Under the pieces are notes generated by a model, which made no database searches, was not told where the DNA came from, and saw only the letters and a program-made list of their open reading frames with translations. The translations under genes were made by a program, and so were the position numbers. Shown here one piece after another: positions 1-9,284 of a stretch of DNA of 64,000 nucleotides. Source of the DNA: CAZKAP01 sp964552195 (GTDB lineage: Bacteria > Bacteroidota > Bacteroidia > Flavobacteriales > Flavobacteriaceae); the NCBI GenBank assembly GCA_964552195.1, contig CAZKFM010000002.1, positions 124,001 to 188,000 of the forward strand, given 5' to 3'. The stretch's first letter is position 1, and the number at the start of each line of letters is the position of its first letter.

Positions 1-137
1 AGGTTAAATAGCTTAAAAACACGAACATATACCAAAAGATCATGCGCTTCCGCATCCTGCTGTGGAAAAAGAATTCCTTCTACATTCGGGCTTCCCTTTA
101 TAAACTGTTACTTTCATCCTTCATTAAAGCGATAGAA

Positions 138-566
138 ATGACAGCAAAAGCGAACGACAAGGTACAGGTGCATTACAAGGGAAGCCTGAGCAATGGTGAG
201 GTATTTGATTCCTCAGAAGGCAGGGAACCTCTGGAATTTACCCTGGGTTCAGGTCAGATCATCCCCGGTTTCGAGCAGGGCGTATTGGGTATGGCCGTGG
301 ACGAATCAAAAACGATTAACATACCCGCAGCGGAGGCCTATGGTGAACCCCGGGAGGAGCTCATACAGGAGGTGTCTAAGGAAAATCTGCCCGAGGAGAT
401 CAAGCCCGAGGTAGGCATGCAGCTCATGTCCAAGGCACCCAATGGACAGGAGACTCCTCTGGTTGTAACCGAGGTCAAGGAGGAAAGCATAGTGGTGGAT
501 GCCAATCATCCCCTGGCCGGAAAAGACCTGACTTTTGAGTTGACTTTGGTCAGCATTAATTCGTAG
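138..566 (+). CDS. FKBP-type peptidyl-prolyl cis-trans isomerase, SlyD-like
   Basis: Cytoplasmic prolyl isomerase and folding helper of about 142 residues. The N-terminal half shows the FKBP core: VHYKG near residue 10, VFDSS near 22 and the IIPGFEQGVLGM segment near 41-52. An insert rich in E, P and Q follows (about 70-120), as expected for the SlyD insert-in-flap chaperone domain. It lacks the His/Cys-rich metal-binding tail of E. coli SlyD. The frame is open upstream to 42, but those residues look unlike FKBP, so the ATG at 138 (MTAKANDKVQVHYKG) is preferred. It is convergent with the EF-G-like gene, with a hairpin terminator between them. Confidence 0.88.
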   Translation: MTAKANDKVQVHYKGSLSNGEVFDSSEGREPLEFTLGSGQIIPGFEQGVLGMAVDESKTINIPAAEAYGEPREELIQEVSKENLPEEIKPEVGMQLMSKAPNGQETPLVVTEVKEESIVVDANHPLAGKDLTFELTLVSINS

Positions 567-588
567 GTCCCGATCCAGATCAAATATA

Positions 589-628
589 GAGGCCGCAGGA
601 ATCCATTGTGATTCCTGCGGCCTCTTAC
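589..628. terminator. Bidirectional hairpin terminator
   Basis: A perfect 14-bp stem (589-602 with 611-624) and an 8-nt loop lie between two convergent genes. A short T-rich run follows on the + strand. The position and symmetry suit termination from both sides. Confidence 0.75.
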
Positions 629-638
629 CTTTTTGTAA

Positions 639-2741
639 TCAGGCTTCTATAAGATCGCGCTGCACGTTTTCGGGGACCGTCTCAAAACTGGAAAATTTAG
701 ACGTGAACGATGCCTTTCCCTGCGTGAGCGAACGCAGATTCGTAGAGTATCCTTCCAGTTCGGATTCCGGTGTGGTACACTTGATGATCTGGAAGTTTTC
801 CACTGTGTCGAAGCCAAGGATCATGGAACGACGCGACTGTAGGTCGGTCATAACATTACCGAGCATGTCCTCGGGAACCCGGATCAACAGTTCCCGAAGG
901 GGTTCCATCAGCTGAGGTTTGGCCTGAAGGAATGCGTCCTTAAAAGCGTGGGCCCCGGCGATCTTGAAGGCGATATCGTTGGAGTCTACCGAGTGCATTT
1001 TGCCGTCGTACACCATAACGCGGATGTCGCGCACATAGGACCCGGTCAGCGGGCCAGACTCCATAACCTCGAGGATACCCTTCTTGATGGATGGCAGGTA
1101 CCTGAGGTCGATAACACCACCTACAATGCAGTTATAGAAGACCAGTTTTCCTCCCCAGGGCAGTTCCACTTCTTCCTTACCACGTATGTTAAATCCCTCG
1201 GGTTCCGGCATGCCTTCGTACCAGGGTTCGATTTTTAGGTGAACCTCGGCGAACTGACCGGCACCGCCCGACTGCTTCTTGTGGCGGTAGCTGGATCGTG
1301 CAGAACGCGTAATGGTTTCCCGGTAGGCAATGCGGGGTGCCTCGAAAATGGGCTCTACTCCATAGAGGTTCTCCAGCATCCATTTTACCGTGGACATGTG
1401 TAGCTCTCCCTGAAATCCCACCAGTTGCTGCTTAAGTTCGTCGGAATAGTGAACGAAGACCGTGGGATCCTGGCTCTGTATCTTCTTGAGGGCCTCAGTG
1501 AGTTTCTCTTCCTCGTTTTGTGATGCGGCAGAGACGGCCTTAGTCAGCTTGGATTCCGGGTACTTAATGGGCTTGATAGAAACGGGGAACCCCTCGGTAC
1601 TCAGGGTGTCATTGGTTCGGGTATCCTTGAGCTTTAGTGTTGCGCCTATGTCGCCAAGCTTGAGCCTGGAAACCGGTTCCCGCTTTTTACCGTCCATAAT
1701 GAAGAGCTGGTTGAGTACCTCGGTTTCTCCGGTTCGCGAATTGACGAGTTTGTCGTTGGCCTGTATGCTGCCCGATTTTACTTTGAAGAAGGTCAACTGA
1801 CCCACGTTGGTCAGATTCACGGTCTTAAATATAAAGAGGGAGGTAGGTGTATCCGGGCTCGGGGGAACATCGGTTCCCTCAACGCTTTGCTCGGGCTTGA
1901 GTTCGACGGCTGCTGGCGCAACATTGTCGATGAATCCCATCAGGCGCCCGCTACCCATGTCGTTCAGAGCCGATATGCAGAATACCGGGAAAACTTCATG
2001 ATTGAGCATCCCGGCTTTAATGCCCTGCCTCATCTCGTCCTCGGTCAGGGTACCCTTCTCGAAGAAGAGTTCCATAAGATTTTCATCGTTCTCAGCGGCT
2101 TTTTCCACCAATTCGTTATGCAGTTGGTCAGCGAGCTCCTTCTGGTCTTCCGGTATGGGTAGCTTTTCGGGTTTCCCGCCTTGGGGACCGAATTTGTACA
2201 TCTTCATCTTAAGGACATCGATGATGCATTGTGCCCCGTCTACCACGAGCGGATACTGTACCATGACCGCTCCGTTACCCGCCAGCTCTTTGATTTGGAC
2301 GAAACTATCTTCGAAATTCGCTGCGGGATCATCGATCTGATTGACGACAAACAGAGTAGGCTTGTGGAAGGTGTCTATGTAGTCCCAGATGATCTCCGTA
2401 CCTATTTCAACTCCATTTTTGGCATTGAGAACCATGACTACGGTGTCGGCAACGCGTATGGAAGACATGATTTCACCCACAAAATCGTCCAGTCCCGGTG
2501 TATCGATGATGTTGATTTTGTAATTCCGCCATTCCGTATGCAGAGGGGTGGCAAATACCGAGGCTCCTCTTTCGTGCTCGATTTCATGGTAGTCGGCCAC
2601 GGTATTCTTGTTTTCAACGGTTCCCCTCCGGTTGAGCAATCCCGCTTCGAACAGCATGGTCTCAGACAAGGTGGTCTTGCCTGAGCCATGGGCGCCCACG
2701 AAGACCACATTCTTAATATGCTTTTCGTCATATATTTTCAT
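639..2741 (-). CDS. Elongation factor G-like GTPase (EF-G paralogue)
   Basis: Translational GTPase of about 700 residues with EF-G architecture. It has a P-loop GAHGSGKTT (16-24), a G3 motif DTPG, a beta-barrel domain II, and C-terminal domains III-V with the EF-G-like GSYVRD segment. The G4 motif reads NQID instead of the canonical NKxD, and the protein resembles the EF-G-like paralogue widespread in bacteria rather than the main FusA. The start was set at the ATG giving MKIYDEKHIKNVVFVGA, 20 codons inside the open frame, because the preceding residues do not look like the family. Its role is probably in translation or ribosome handling and cannot be narrowed from sequence. The gene stands alone, convergent with the FKBP gene. 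Confidence 0.85.
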   Translation of the reverse strand: MKIYDEKHIKNVVFVGAHGSGKTTLSETMLFEAGLLNRRGTVENKNTVADYHEIEHERGASVFATPLHTEWRNYKINIIDTPGLDDFVGEIMSSIRVADTVVMVLNAKNGVEIGTEIIWDYIDTFHKPTLFVVNQIDDPAANFEDSFVQIKELAGNGAVMVQYPLVVDGAQCIIDVLKMKMYKFGPQGGKPEKLPIPEDQKELADQLHNELVEKAAENDENLMELFFEKGTLTEDEMRQGIKAGMLNHEVFPVFCISALNDMGSGRLMGFIDNVAPAAVELKPEQSVEGTDVPPSPDTPTSLFIFKTVNLTNVGQLTFFKVKSGSIQANDKLVNSRTGETEVLNQLFIMDGKKREPVSRLKLGDIGATLKLKDTRTNDTLSTEGFPVSIKPIKYPESKLTKAVSAASQNEEEKLTEALKKIQSQDPTVFVHYSDELKQQLVGFQGELHMSTVKWMLENLYGVEPIFEAPRIAYRETITRSARSSYRHKKQSGGAGQFAEVHLKIEPWYEGMPEPEGFNIRGKEEVELPWGGKLVFYNCIVGGVIDLRYLPSIKKGILEVMESGPLTGSYVRDIRVMVYDGKMHSVDSNDIAFKIAGAHAFKDAFLQAKPQLMEPLRELLIRVPEDMLGNVMTDLQSRRSMILGFDTVENFQIIKCTTPESELEGYSTNLRSLTQGKASFTSKFSSFETVPENVQRDLIEA

Positions 2742-2983
2742 AGGTAATGGAGTTAAAGGGTTAATTCCTAGAATACAAGTCTTTAAAATTACAGGGATCA
2801 CTTCTCAAAAAACATGACATTTAGCAGGTTCTGATGTGTCGAGATCAACTTTGCGGAGGGCCTATTTACTTGGGATATATATGCCAGATAGGTATGGAAT
2901 AGTCTTCCGGATTCTTCAATAGTGCTTTACTGTTGGCGCTGTTTTTTATCTTACAGAGGAAGAGTGCAGGCTATTTCCATCCA

Positions 2984-2991
2984 TAAATTTG
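2984..2991 (+). promoter_or_regulatory. Possible Bacteroidota -7 promoter element
   Basis: TAAATTTG matches the TAnnTTTG -7 consensus of Bacteroidota sigma-70-type promoters and lies 47 bp before the ATG at 3039. No clear TTTG -33 element is visible. The flanking stretch (2742-3038) shows no gene. Confidence 0.4.
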
Positions 2992-3038
2992 GAATAGACT
3001 ATAAACTAAACAGCCGTAATTAAGTACGTTCATGAGTT

Positions 3039-3878
3039 ATGAGAAATCTATGGTATGCAGCGGTGTTGGTCTTTCTGCCGCTTAATGGACAGAAAACCGA
3101 TAATTCTGAGCTACCCGTACTGGAAGACGCAGGAGGAGTTCTGGTAGAGAAACTAAACAGCAGGGATAAAGATCCAAACCAGTACACCAGGGATAACGCC
3201 ATATATAAACCCGGTTTTTCGTATGTATTCTCGTTTAAACATATAGATCCGCAGGGTGAGTTAGCCTTGTTCAAAAGTCCAGAGGGTACCAGGAGTTGGG
3301 AGTTTGTCCCGGTTTCCGATTCAACGGTATTACATGAGGTGGTGAACGCCATTCGCCTTATCCCAATGCCAGGTACTGATCCTGAACTCAGTAGGGGTTC
3401 TGAATACCGGCAGACACTGATTTCTTACCGATACCTGTCGAAGGACGGCCCGCTAAGATTCGGTGAAATCACGGGATTGATCGAGAATCAGGGTAACGTC
3501 TGGTTGCATCCCCCGCGTGCCAGGTATTTCAGGATACTCGAGCTTAATCCCTTTCCCTTTATCAAAGCACCATACCAGGTAGGTAACGCATGGGAATGGG
3601 ATTTAAAAATCGGGGATCACTGGTCTGATGAGCGCTGGAAAACGTGGAAAGGACGTGTACAGATGAAGTACAAGTATCAGATAACCGAAAACCTGGACAT
3701 GCAGACCGAATGGGGAATCCTGAACTGCTATAAGATTGAGTCCACGGCCTCAAGCAGACTGGGTGTATCAAGACTTACCGCCTACTTCAATCTGGAGTAC
3801 GGATTTGTGCGACTCCATTATACCAATATCGATGGTTCTCAAACCCTGCTGGAGTTAGTAGGCCGTGAGGAAGAATAA
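3039..3878 (+). CDS. Secreted protein of unknown function
   Basis: A 279-residue protein with a short hydrophobic N-terminus (NLWYAAVLVFLPLNG) that could be a signal peptide. The rest is soluble and rich in aromatic residues and beta-strand patterns. The last third (about 180-275), with alternating hydrophobics around GRVQMKYKYQI and TAYFNLEYGFVRLHY, is reminiscent of small periplasmic beta-proteins such as the DUF3108 type, but that is only a resemblance. No catalytic motif was seen. It stands alone, with a plausible promoter 47 bp upstream, and is followed by a 142-bp gap before the hydrolase gene. Confidence 0.7.
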   Translation: MRNLWYAAVLVFLPLNGQKTDNSELPVLEDAGGVLVEKLNSRDKDPNQYTRDNAIYKPGFSYVFSFKHIDPQGELALFKSPEGTRSWEFVPVSDSTVLHEVVNAIRLIPMPGTDPELSRGSEYRQTLISYRYLSKDGPLRFGEITGLIENQGNVWLHPPRARYFRILELNPFPFIKAPYQVGNAWEWDLKIGDHWSDERWKTWKGRVQMKYKYQITENLDMQTEWGILNCYKIESTASSRLGVSRLTAYFNLEYGFVRLHYTNIDGSQTLLELVGREEE

Positions 3879-4020
3879 AAAAGCGCATCCCGGTTTATGC
3901 TCTCGCTCGCAATGACCTTGATCAAGACTTCGTATTTACAGGTAGCATATAGGTCGAAAGCACTATATTGCCCGGTATTAACCAACGCATTTTTAAGTTA
4001 TTGCAAAAAACTACCTGCTC

Positions 4021-5031
4021 ATGAACGCTCTAAAAAGCATGCTCCTGGTTGTCCTCTTCCTGGTAGTGGTTGTCCTGGTTGTTTATTTTACCGGGCCACG
4101 AGTAGATAAGCCCAACCTGAACAGGGATCTGCCCGAGGTCAGTCGCAATCTGTACGAACTCGAGCTGATGATTGGCAAAAGAGAAGACAGCATTCCCAAC
4201 ATCAAACCGGGTAACCAGGCCCGAATAATCTGGTTAGACAGCATTCCCAAAAAGACGCCCTACAGCCTGGTGTATCTTCACGGCTGGTCCGCCAGCTCCG
4301 AAGAAGGGGCGCCCATACACGAGAACCTCGCCCGGCAGTACGGTTGTAATCTCTATTTGCCGCGCCTGGCGGGGCATGGTCTGGATGAAGAAGAGCCCAT
4401 GCTCACCCTGACGGCCGACCGATACCTGGCTTCGGCCAAGGAAGCGATCGCCATTGCTCAGCAAATGGGGGACAGCCTGATCATCATGGGTACTTCCACG
4501 GGTGCATCTCTGGCCCTGCATCTGAGCGAATCGGTGGATAATCTCGCCGGTCTTATACTCTATTCCCCCAATGTGGAAATTCGTGACAAGAACGCTCGCA
4601 TCCTATCCGGGCCCTGGGGACTGCAGCTGGCCCGGCTGGTCAAAGGAGACAACTACCACGAGTTCGAGGCCGACTCGCTCAGAAAAAAGTACTGGGTGAC
4701 GCGGTACCGACTCGAGTCACTCACGCATCTGCAAGCCTTCGTGGAGGGCACCATGAGGAAGGAGACCTTCGAAAAGGTCACGGAGCCGGTCTTTATGGCG
4801 TACTATTATAAAAATGAAGAGGAGCAGGATGAGGTGGTGTCGGTGGAGGCTATGCGGGACATGTTCACCCAGCTGGGTACTCCGGAGAGCCGAAAACGCC
4901 AAATCGCCTTTGACAAGGCTGGTGATCACGTAATCTCATCCTATGTGACCTCGGCTCAATACGAAGAAGTACAGAAAGAGAGCGAACGATTTCTAGAGGA
5001 CGTTATTGGACTTCGGAAAAAGGCACTGTAA
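4021..5031 (+). CDS. Membrane-anchored alpha/beta hydrolase
   Basis: A 336-residue protein with one N-terminal membrane segment (about residues 6-24, MLLVVLFLVVVVLVVYF) followed by an alpha/beta hydrolase domain. The oxyanion-hole region reads YLHGWSAS, the nucleophile elbow is G-T-S-T-G with Ser159, and the likely catalytic histidine is His303 in GDHVIS. The arrangement resembles serine esterases and lipases of the monoacylglycerol lipase/carboxylesterase group. The anchor suggests action at the periplasmic face of the inner membrane. The substrate is unknown. It is convergent with the methyltransferase-like gene, 12 bp away. Confidence 0.8.
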   Translation: MNALKSMLLVVLFLVVVVLVVYFTGPRVDKPNLNRDLPEVSRNLYELELMIGKREDSIPNIKPGNQARIIWLDSIPKKTPYSLVYLHGWSASSEEGAPIHENLARQYGCNLYLPRLAGHGLDEEEPMLTLTADRYLASAKEAIAIAQQMGDSLIIMGTSTGASLALHLSESVDNLAGLILYSPNVEIRDKNARILSGPWGLQLARLVKGDNYHEFEADSLRKKYWVTRYRLESLTHLQAFVEGTMRKETFEKVTEPVFMAYYYKNEEEQDEVVSVEAMRDMFTQLGTPESRKRQIAFDKAGDHVISSYVTSAQYEEVQKESERFLEDVIGLRKKAL

Positions 5032-5043
5032 CGGTTTATTGCC

Positions 5044-6102
5044 TCAGGGCTTTCGGAACACCAGTACATCCCGTCGAATGGACTGATCTACCCTGTGAGC
5101 GAGCCTCTCCAGGTGATCTCCTCCCAGAGGGCTAAGCCCGTGCCGGGCGGCGACGGCCATCATTTCGGCCCTGGGACTGACCTGGGAATTCCAGGCAAGG
5201 ACCATGCAACCTCCCCCGGTCAGGACCGAGAGCCAGGAGGGGAGTGCCTCCCCAAGCAGCTCCGAGGGGTTCCTTAACGGGGGCTGCTTCGGATTTCCCT
5301 TCTGAGTGCGGCTGCCGTGCTTTACTCCATAGGGCAGATCACCAACCAGTAGATGGAACGAACCTTTTTTGAAGTACTGGTTGAGCTCCAGGCTGTTCCC
5401 GCAAATCATGCCGATTTCACGTGGCGGATCATCCGGATTTTCGAAGGCCGCCCGATTCCGGGCGTATTCGATCTCGTCCATATATACCGCTTCGGCACCC
5501 TTTGCTCCTGCGACTTGCCTGCGCTGCGAACGAAAGGTATAGCGTTCCCTTTTCAGATAGGTCTTTATAAAACTGTATCCTTCGTGTTGCGCCTTTTTCT
5601 GTATCTCTACGCCGAAGGTGTCGTACCCCCTCAGGGCTCCTTCGATCAGGGTCGTTCCCTTACCTGCTACCGGATCGAGCAACCGAAGACGGTCCAGGGG
5701 ATTAAAGTCGCTGCTAAACGCGGCCAGGTTGATCATAAAACGCGTAAACAGTTCATTGGTCTTGCCTGAATATCGCATCAGTGTGCTGAATTTGTCGTCC
5801 ATGGTAAAAGTGAACGGGTTTTCCAGCGGATTCAGGCAAACCTCATTATTTTGTTGGCTTTCTCTGAAAAGGGCGTAGACGAAGGAAAGGCTTCCGAGCA
5901 ACTTCAATTCTTGTGTACTGAGTTCGGAATCTGTCTTCAGTGATATGTAGGAGACTCCCCCGTATTGCAGCTCCGAAAATTCAAAGTCGGATCCTGCTAA
6001 CTTGGGTATGGCCGAACGGAGTTCGGCCAGTGCTAATTCTTTGGAAGATTCGAAATAGACCCGGTTGTGTCCGGGATGACGCATCAGCAGGTAATCGGAC
6101 AT
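5044..6102 (-). CDS. TRM11/UPF0020-like RNA methyltransferase
   Basis: A 352-residue protein. The C-terminal part is a Rossmann-type methyltransferase with a SAM-binding loop LLDPVAGKGT (about 141-150) and a DLPYG motif (about 255-259) in place of the usual NPPY. These are features of the UPF0020/TRM11-type methylases that modify N2 of guanine in tRNA or rRNA. The N-terminal about 110 residues could be a divergent substrate-binding domain, but I do not see a clear THUMP pattern. The start was set at the ATG at 6102 (MSDYLLMRHPGHNRVYF), because earlier starts overlap the end of the MFS gene. It is probably co-transcribed with that gene, 37 bp upstream. Confidence 0.75.
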   Translation of the reverse strand: MSDYLLMRHPGHNRVYFESSKELALAELRSAIPKLAGSDFEFSELQYGGVSYISLKTDSELSTQELKLLGSLSFVYALFRESQQNNEVCLNPLENPFTFTMDDKFSTLMRYSGKTNELFTRFMINLAAFSSDFNPLDRLRLLDPVAGKGTTLIEGALRGYDTFGVEIQKKAQHEGYSFIKTYLKRERYTFRSQRRQVAGAKGAEAVYMDEIEYARNRAAFENPDDPPREIGMICGNSLELNQYFKKGSFHLLVGDLPYGVKHGSRTQKGNPKQPPLRNPSELLGEALPSWLSVLTGGGCMVLAWNSQVSPRAEMMAVAARHGLSPLGGDHLERLAHRVDQSIRRDVLVFRKP

Positions 6103-6139
6103 GCCTACTTTTTCATGCAAAGGTACAGCAGGAACGGGT

Positions 6140-7444
6140 TCAGGTGCGACATACCCTGTAGGCGAGCGCAAAGATCAGGGCAAAAACTCCTCCGGCAAGG
6201 AAAAACAAATTAGTACTCCAGACTTCGAAGAGAATGCCCCCGGCGATCAGTCCGGTCATTCGGGCGATGCTTCCCATGGACGCACCGTACCCTTGTATGC
6301 TGCCCTGAATGGACACATCGCCCTTACTGCCCAGTATATTGAGAAAGCTTGGCCACATCAAACCATTTCCCAGTGCCATAACGGTCACCCCCAGGTATAA
6401 GAAGGGAAGATCACTGCCGGTGAGCAGCATAAACCCGGGTATCAGGGTCAGGGATCCGAAAAGTACCAGGGTTCTCTTGTCAAAGCGTTTGCTGACCGAT
6501 GAGAGCAAGGGGCCCTGCACCAGGATCATCATAAGGGAAAAATAGGCCAGGAAGAGCCCCAGCTGACGGGCATCCCATCCCAGATATCGGGAGGCGTAGA
6601 TGGGCAGGGCGACATAGTACAGGCTAAAGGAGAAGAAAACGAGGAAATAAATCGTGTACAGGGCGGGCATATCCTTGATGCGCAAAACCTCGGCCCGACT
6701 CTGTCCTGGTTTTTTATCCGTACCGTCATTGCCGGATTCGTTTTTCGGCATGCGAAAGATATAGCGTAAGCCAGGGAATGGGTTTTTCCGGATGTTTTCT
6801 GTCACGGGTACGGTCTCGCCTAATTTCAGATAAATAACCCCGGCCGTTGCCAGTGCGAGTATGGCAGAAACGATCAGCGGTAACCGTTCCTCCAGGGGAG
6901 TCCCTGTGAGTACACCCGCCATAACCGGGCCCACTATAAAGCCCAGGCTGGTGGAAGCCCCAATCAATCCGAAATTCTTACCCCGGGTCTCCTCGGTAGA
7001 TATATCGGCCATGTAGGCATTGGCCACTGAGATATTCCCGCCGGTATAGCCATCGACGACTCGGGCCAGCGTTAGTATCACCAAGGGGAGGGTCATGGTG
7101 TAAGCCCCGGTGAGTGCAGTATCCTGTTGCCACAGTTCCCACTTGGGCACAGCGAAGGCGAGCAGGAATAGTGACCATGCGATAAACGAACCTATTTGGG
7201 TCAGGATGAGTACATTTCGTCGGCCCACCCGGTCCGACAGGCGTCCGAGGCGGGGTGCCCCTAGGAACTGGAAAAAGGGGTAGGCTGCACCGACTATGCC
7301 GTAGATGAAACCATTGCCCCCGAATTGGGTGACGATATATATGAGAATAGGGATCACGACGCTATAGCCGAGGATTCCCATGAAATTCACCAACAGTATG
7401 GGGAAGGTCTGGCTATTAAAGGCTCTGTTCAGAAGGGTCTTCAT
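6140..7444 (-). CDS. MFS transporter, DHA1/TetA-like drug exporter
   Basis: About 434 residues with around 12 membrane segments. The loop between segments 2 and 3 carries the MFS motif A, GRLSDRVGRRN. A second diagnostic stretch (GPVMAGVLTG, motif C region) fits proton antiporters of the DHA1 family, which includes TetA-like exporters. The hydrophilic central loop around KNESGNDGTDKKPGQ separates the two halves. The frame opens earlier (7489), but the ATG at 7444 (MKTLLNRAFNSQTF) looks like the natural start. The substrate cannot be predicted. It lies upstream of the methyltransferase-like gene on the same strand. Confidence 0.82.
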   Translation of the reverse strand: MKTLLNRAFNSQTFPILLVNFMGILGYSVVIPILIYIVTQFGGNGFIYGIVGAAYPFFQFLGAPRLGRLSDRVGRRNVLILTQIGSFIAWSLFLLAFAVPKWELWQQDTALTGAYTMTLPLVILTLARVVDGYTGGNISVANAYMADISTEETRGKNFGLIGASTSLGFIVGPVMAGVLTGTPLEERLPLIVSAILALATAGVIYLKLGETVPVTENIRKNPFPGLRYIFRMPKNESGNDGTDKKPGQSRAEVLRIKDMPALYTIYFLVFFSFSLYYVALPIYASRYLGWDARQLGLFLAYFSLMMILVQGPLLSSVSKRFDKRTLVLFGSLTLIPGFMLLTGSDLPFLYLGVTVMALGNGLMWPSFLNILGSKGDVSIQGSIQGYGASMGSIARMTGLIAGGILFEVWSTNLFFLAGGVFALIFALAYRVCRT

Positions 7445-7572
7445 GAGGCCTGCCAAAGATAAGGACATTATACCAGTGGTCCCCGGCATTCACTAAAGAG
7501 GGTGTGCTTAAATCTGTTGGTTTTGCGGCTCTCCTGTGTATATTGCACCCGTACCTCTAATTTTTTTAGGTT

Positions 7573-9282
7573 ATGAATCCGAGTTCTAATCTCCATTTGC
7601 CCAACTTTTTTACTGTATTAAACAGAAGCGTGCTGCTCAGCCTGCTTCTCATTCCCTTTTTGAGCAGTTGCGACTCGAGGGATTCTAAGGATCCGGTCGA
7701 AGTTCCGGAATTGTACACACCCCAGGAAGAACAGGCCCTGCTGGATAGTGTGGCCGATCATCCCAGCCCCCGCATGCAGTTCAGGCGGGTACAGTCTCCA
7801 TTTAAGTCTAAAACAGAAATTTACGGGACACTCTTCAGCGAGGTTGAGGGCTTTTCCCAAGAACGGTACAACGAACTAGTTCCACTGGTTTTAGAGAAAA
7901 ACATACCCGAGATACAGGAAGCCGTGGCCGATGGACTCCTTACCTATGAAGAGCTGACCCTGTTTTATCTCAAGCGGATCTACCGCTACGAATTGGATAA
8001 GGAAACCGGCCTGCAATCGATCATATCACTGAATCCAGAAGTGCTGGATCAGGCCCGGGCCCTGGATAGTCAACAGGGTTCACACCATCCGATTTACGGA
8101 ATGCCGGTGTTGCTCAAGGATAATGTGGGTACCGAAGGCATGGCTACCACTGCCGGAGCAGTCGCGTTTTTGAGTAATTGGGCCGGAGATGCCTTTATAA
8201 CGGCTCGCCTTAAGGACAAGGGAGCACTTATCCTCGGTAAGACCAATCTGAGCGAGTGGGCAAATTTCCTGTGCGATTGCCCGAACGGGCAGAGCGCCGT
8301 GGGCGGGCAGACGCTCAACCCCTATGGCCGATTCGTACACGATACCGGCGGCTCCAGTTCAGGCAGCGGAACCGCAACCGCAGCGGGTTATGCCGTCGCA
8401 GCGGTGGGTACCGAGACATCGGGATCCATTCTGTCCCCCTCAAGCAGTAATTCCCTGGTTGGTATGAAACCCACCATTGGTCTCCTAAGCCGGGGCGGGA
8501 TAGTCCCTATTTCTGCCACCCTGGACACACCGGGACCCATGACTCGCTCTCTGATCGACAATGCCATACTGCTCGACGCCATGCTCGGTTATGATGGTAT
8601 GGATCCCGCCTCGGTGCAGGTCAATTGGGAGGGCGATTGGTACAGGCCTGAGCCGGGCTATAGTCTCAAGGGGAAAAGACTGGGGTTCTACAGGGGAGCC
8701 CTCGAAACCGATTCTTTATACCGGCAGAGTAGCGAGGCATTGGCAGCGGCCGGTGCGGAGATCGTGGAAATTGAGTTGCCTCCGGTTTCCATGGATGGGT
8801 TCCTTCAGTTGCTGAATGCCGACATGCAGGAAGCCATGCCCGATTACATTTCGAATTACGGCGGACTACCCGACTCAGTTGGTATTCGCAATATGAACGA
8901 TCTTCACGCCTTTAATTTGCAGGATAGTACGGCCCGGATTCCTTACGGGCAGGTCCGATTCGATGGGGTGGTAGCCGATACCACTTCTCAGGAAGATCTG
9001 CAGGCACTTCGCAAAAGTCTGGAAGACTTGGCGCGATTGTATTTTAAGCCCGGTTTCGATCAGGGATTGGAAGCCGTATTTTCCATCAACAACGGAGGTG
9101 CTCATTACGCCGCCGCCGCGAAGTATCCTGCGCTGACCATCCCCATGGGATACCGGACCGATGGCCGTCCGGCCGGTCTGACGCTATTCGGACAGCAGTT
9201 CGAAGAGCAGCGATTATACCATCTCGGATTCGAGATCGAGCGCATACTAAATGCCCGAAAATTCCCGGAGGCTTACCGGTAA
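7573..9282 (+). CDS. Lipoprotein amidase (amidase signature family)
   Basis: A 569-residue amidase signature enzyme. A lipoprotein signal (lipobox FLSSC, Cys33) places it in the cell envelope, unlike cytoplasmic GatA. The Ser-cisSer-Lys triad is visible as Lys182 (GMPVLLKDN), Ser261 (GGSSSGSG) and Ser285 (GTETSGSI). GatA-like landmarks follow (GMKPTIGLLSRGG and DTPGPMTRS). Such enzymes hydrolyse amide bonds of small amides or peptide amides. The envelope location suggests scavenging or detoxification, but the substrate is not evident. The gene is alone, divergent from the MFS gene and convergent with the META-domain gene only 2 bp away. Confidence 0.9.
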   Translation: MNPSSNLHLPNFFTVLNRSVLLSLLLIPFLSSCDSRDSKDPVEVPELYTPQEEQALLDSVADHPSPRMQFRRVQSPFKSKTEIYGTLFSEVEGFSQERYNELVPLVLEKNIPEIQEAVADGLLTYEELTLFYLKRIYRYELDKETGLQSIISLNPEVLDQARALDSQQGSHHPIYGMPVLLKDNVGTEGMATTAGAVAFLSNWAGDAFITARLKDKGALILGKTNLSEWANFLCDCPNGQSAVGGQTLNPYGRFVHDTGGSSSGSGTATAAGYAVAAVGTETSGSILSPSSSNSLVGMKPTIGLLSRGGIVPISATLDTPGPMTRSLIDNAILLDAMLGYDGMDPASVQVNWEGDWYRPEPGYSLKGKRLGFYRGALETDSLYRQSSEALAAAGAEIVEIELPPVSMDGFLQLLNADMQEAMPDYISNYGGLPDSVGIRNMNDLHAFNLQDSTARIPYGQVRFDGVVADTTSQEDLQALRKSLEDLARLYFKPGFDQGLEAVFSINNGGAHYAAAAKYPALTIPMGYRTDGRPAGLTLFGQQFEEQRLYHLGFEIERILNARKFPEAYR

Positions 9283-9284
9283 AA

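Noticed and set aside
51..137. N-terminal extension of the FKBP protein from an ATG at 42
   Set aside because: The residues are basic and hydrophobic without resemblance to FKBP, and the ATG at 138 gives the normal start.
7521..7546. TTTTG and TATATTGC upstream of the amidase gene as a promoter
   Set aside because: The spacing (13 bp) and the -7 match are both off from the Bacteroidota consensus.
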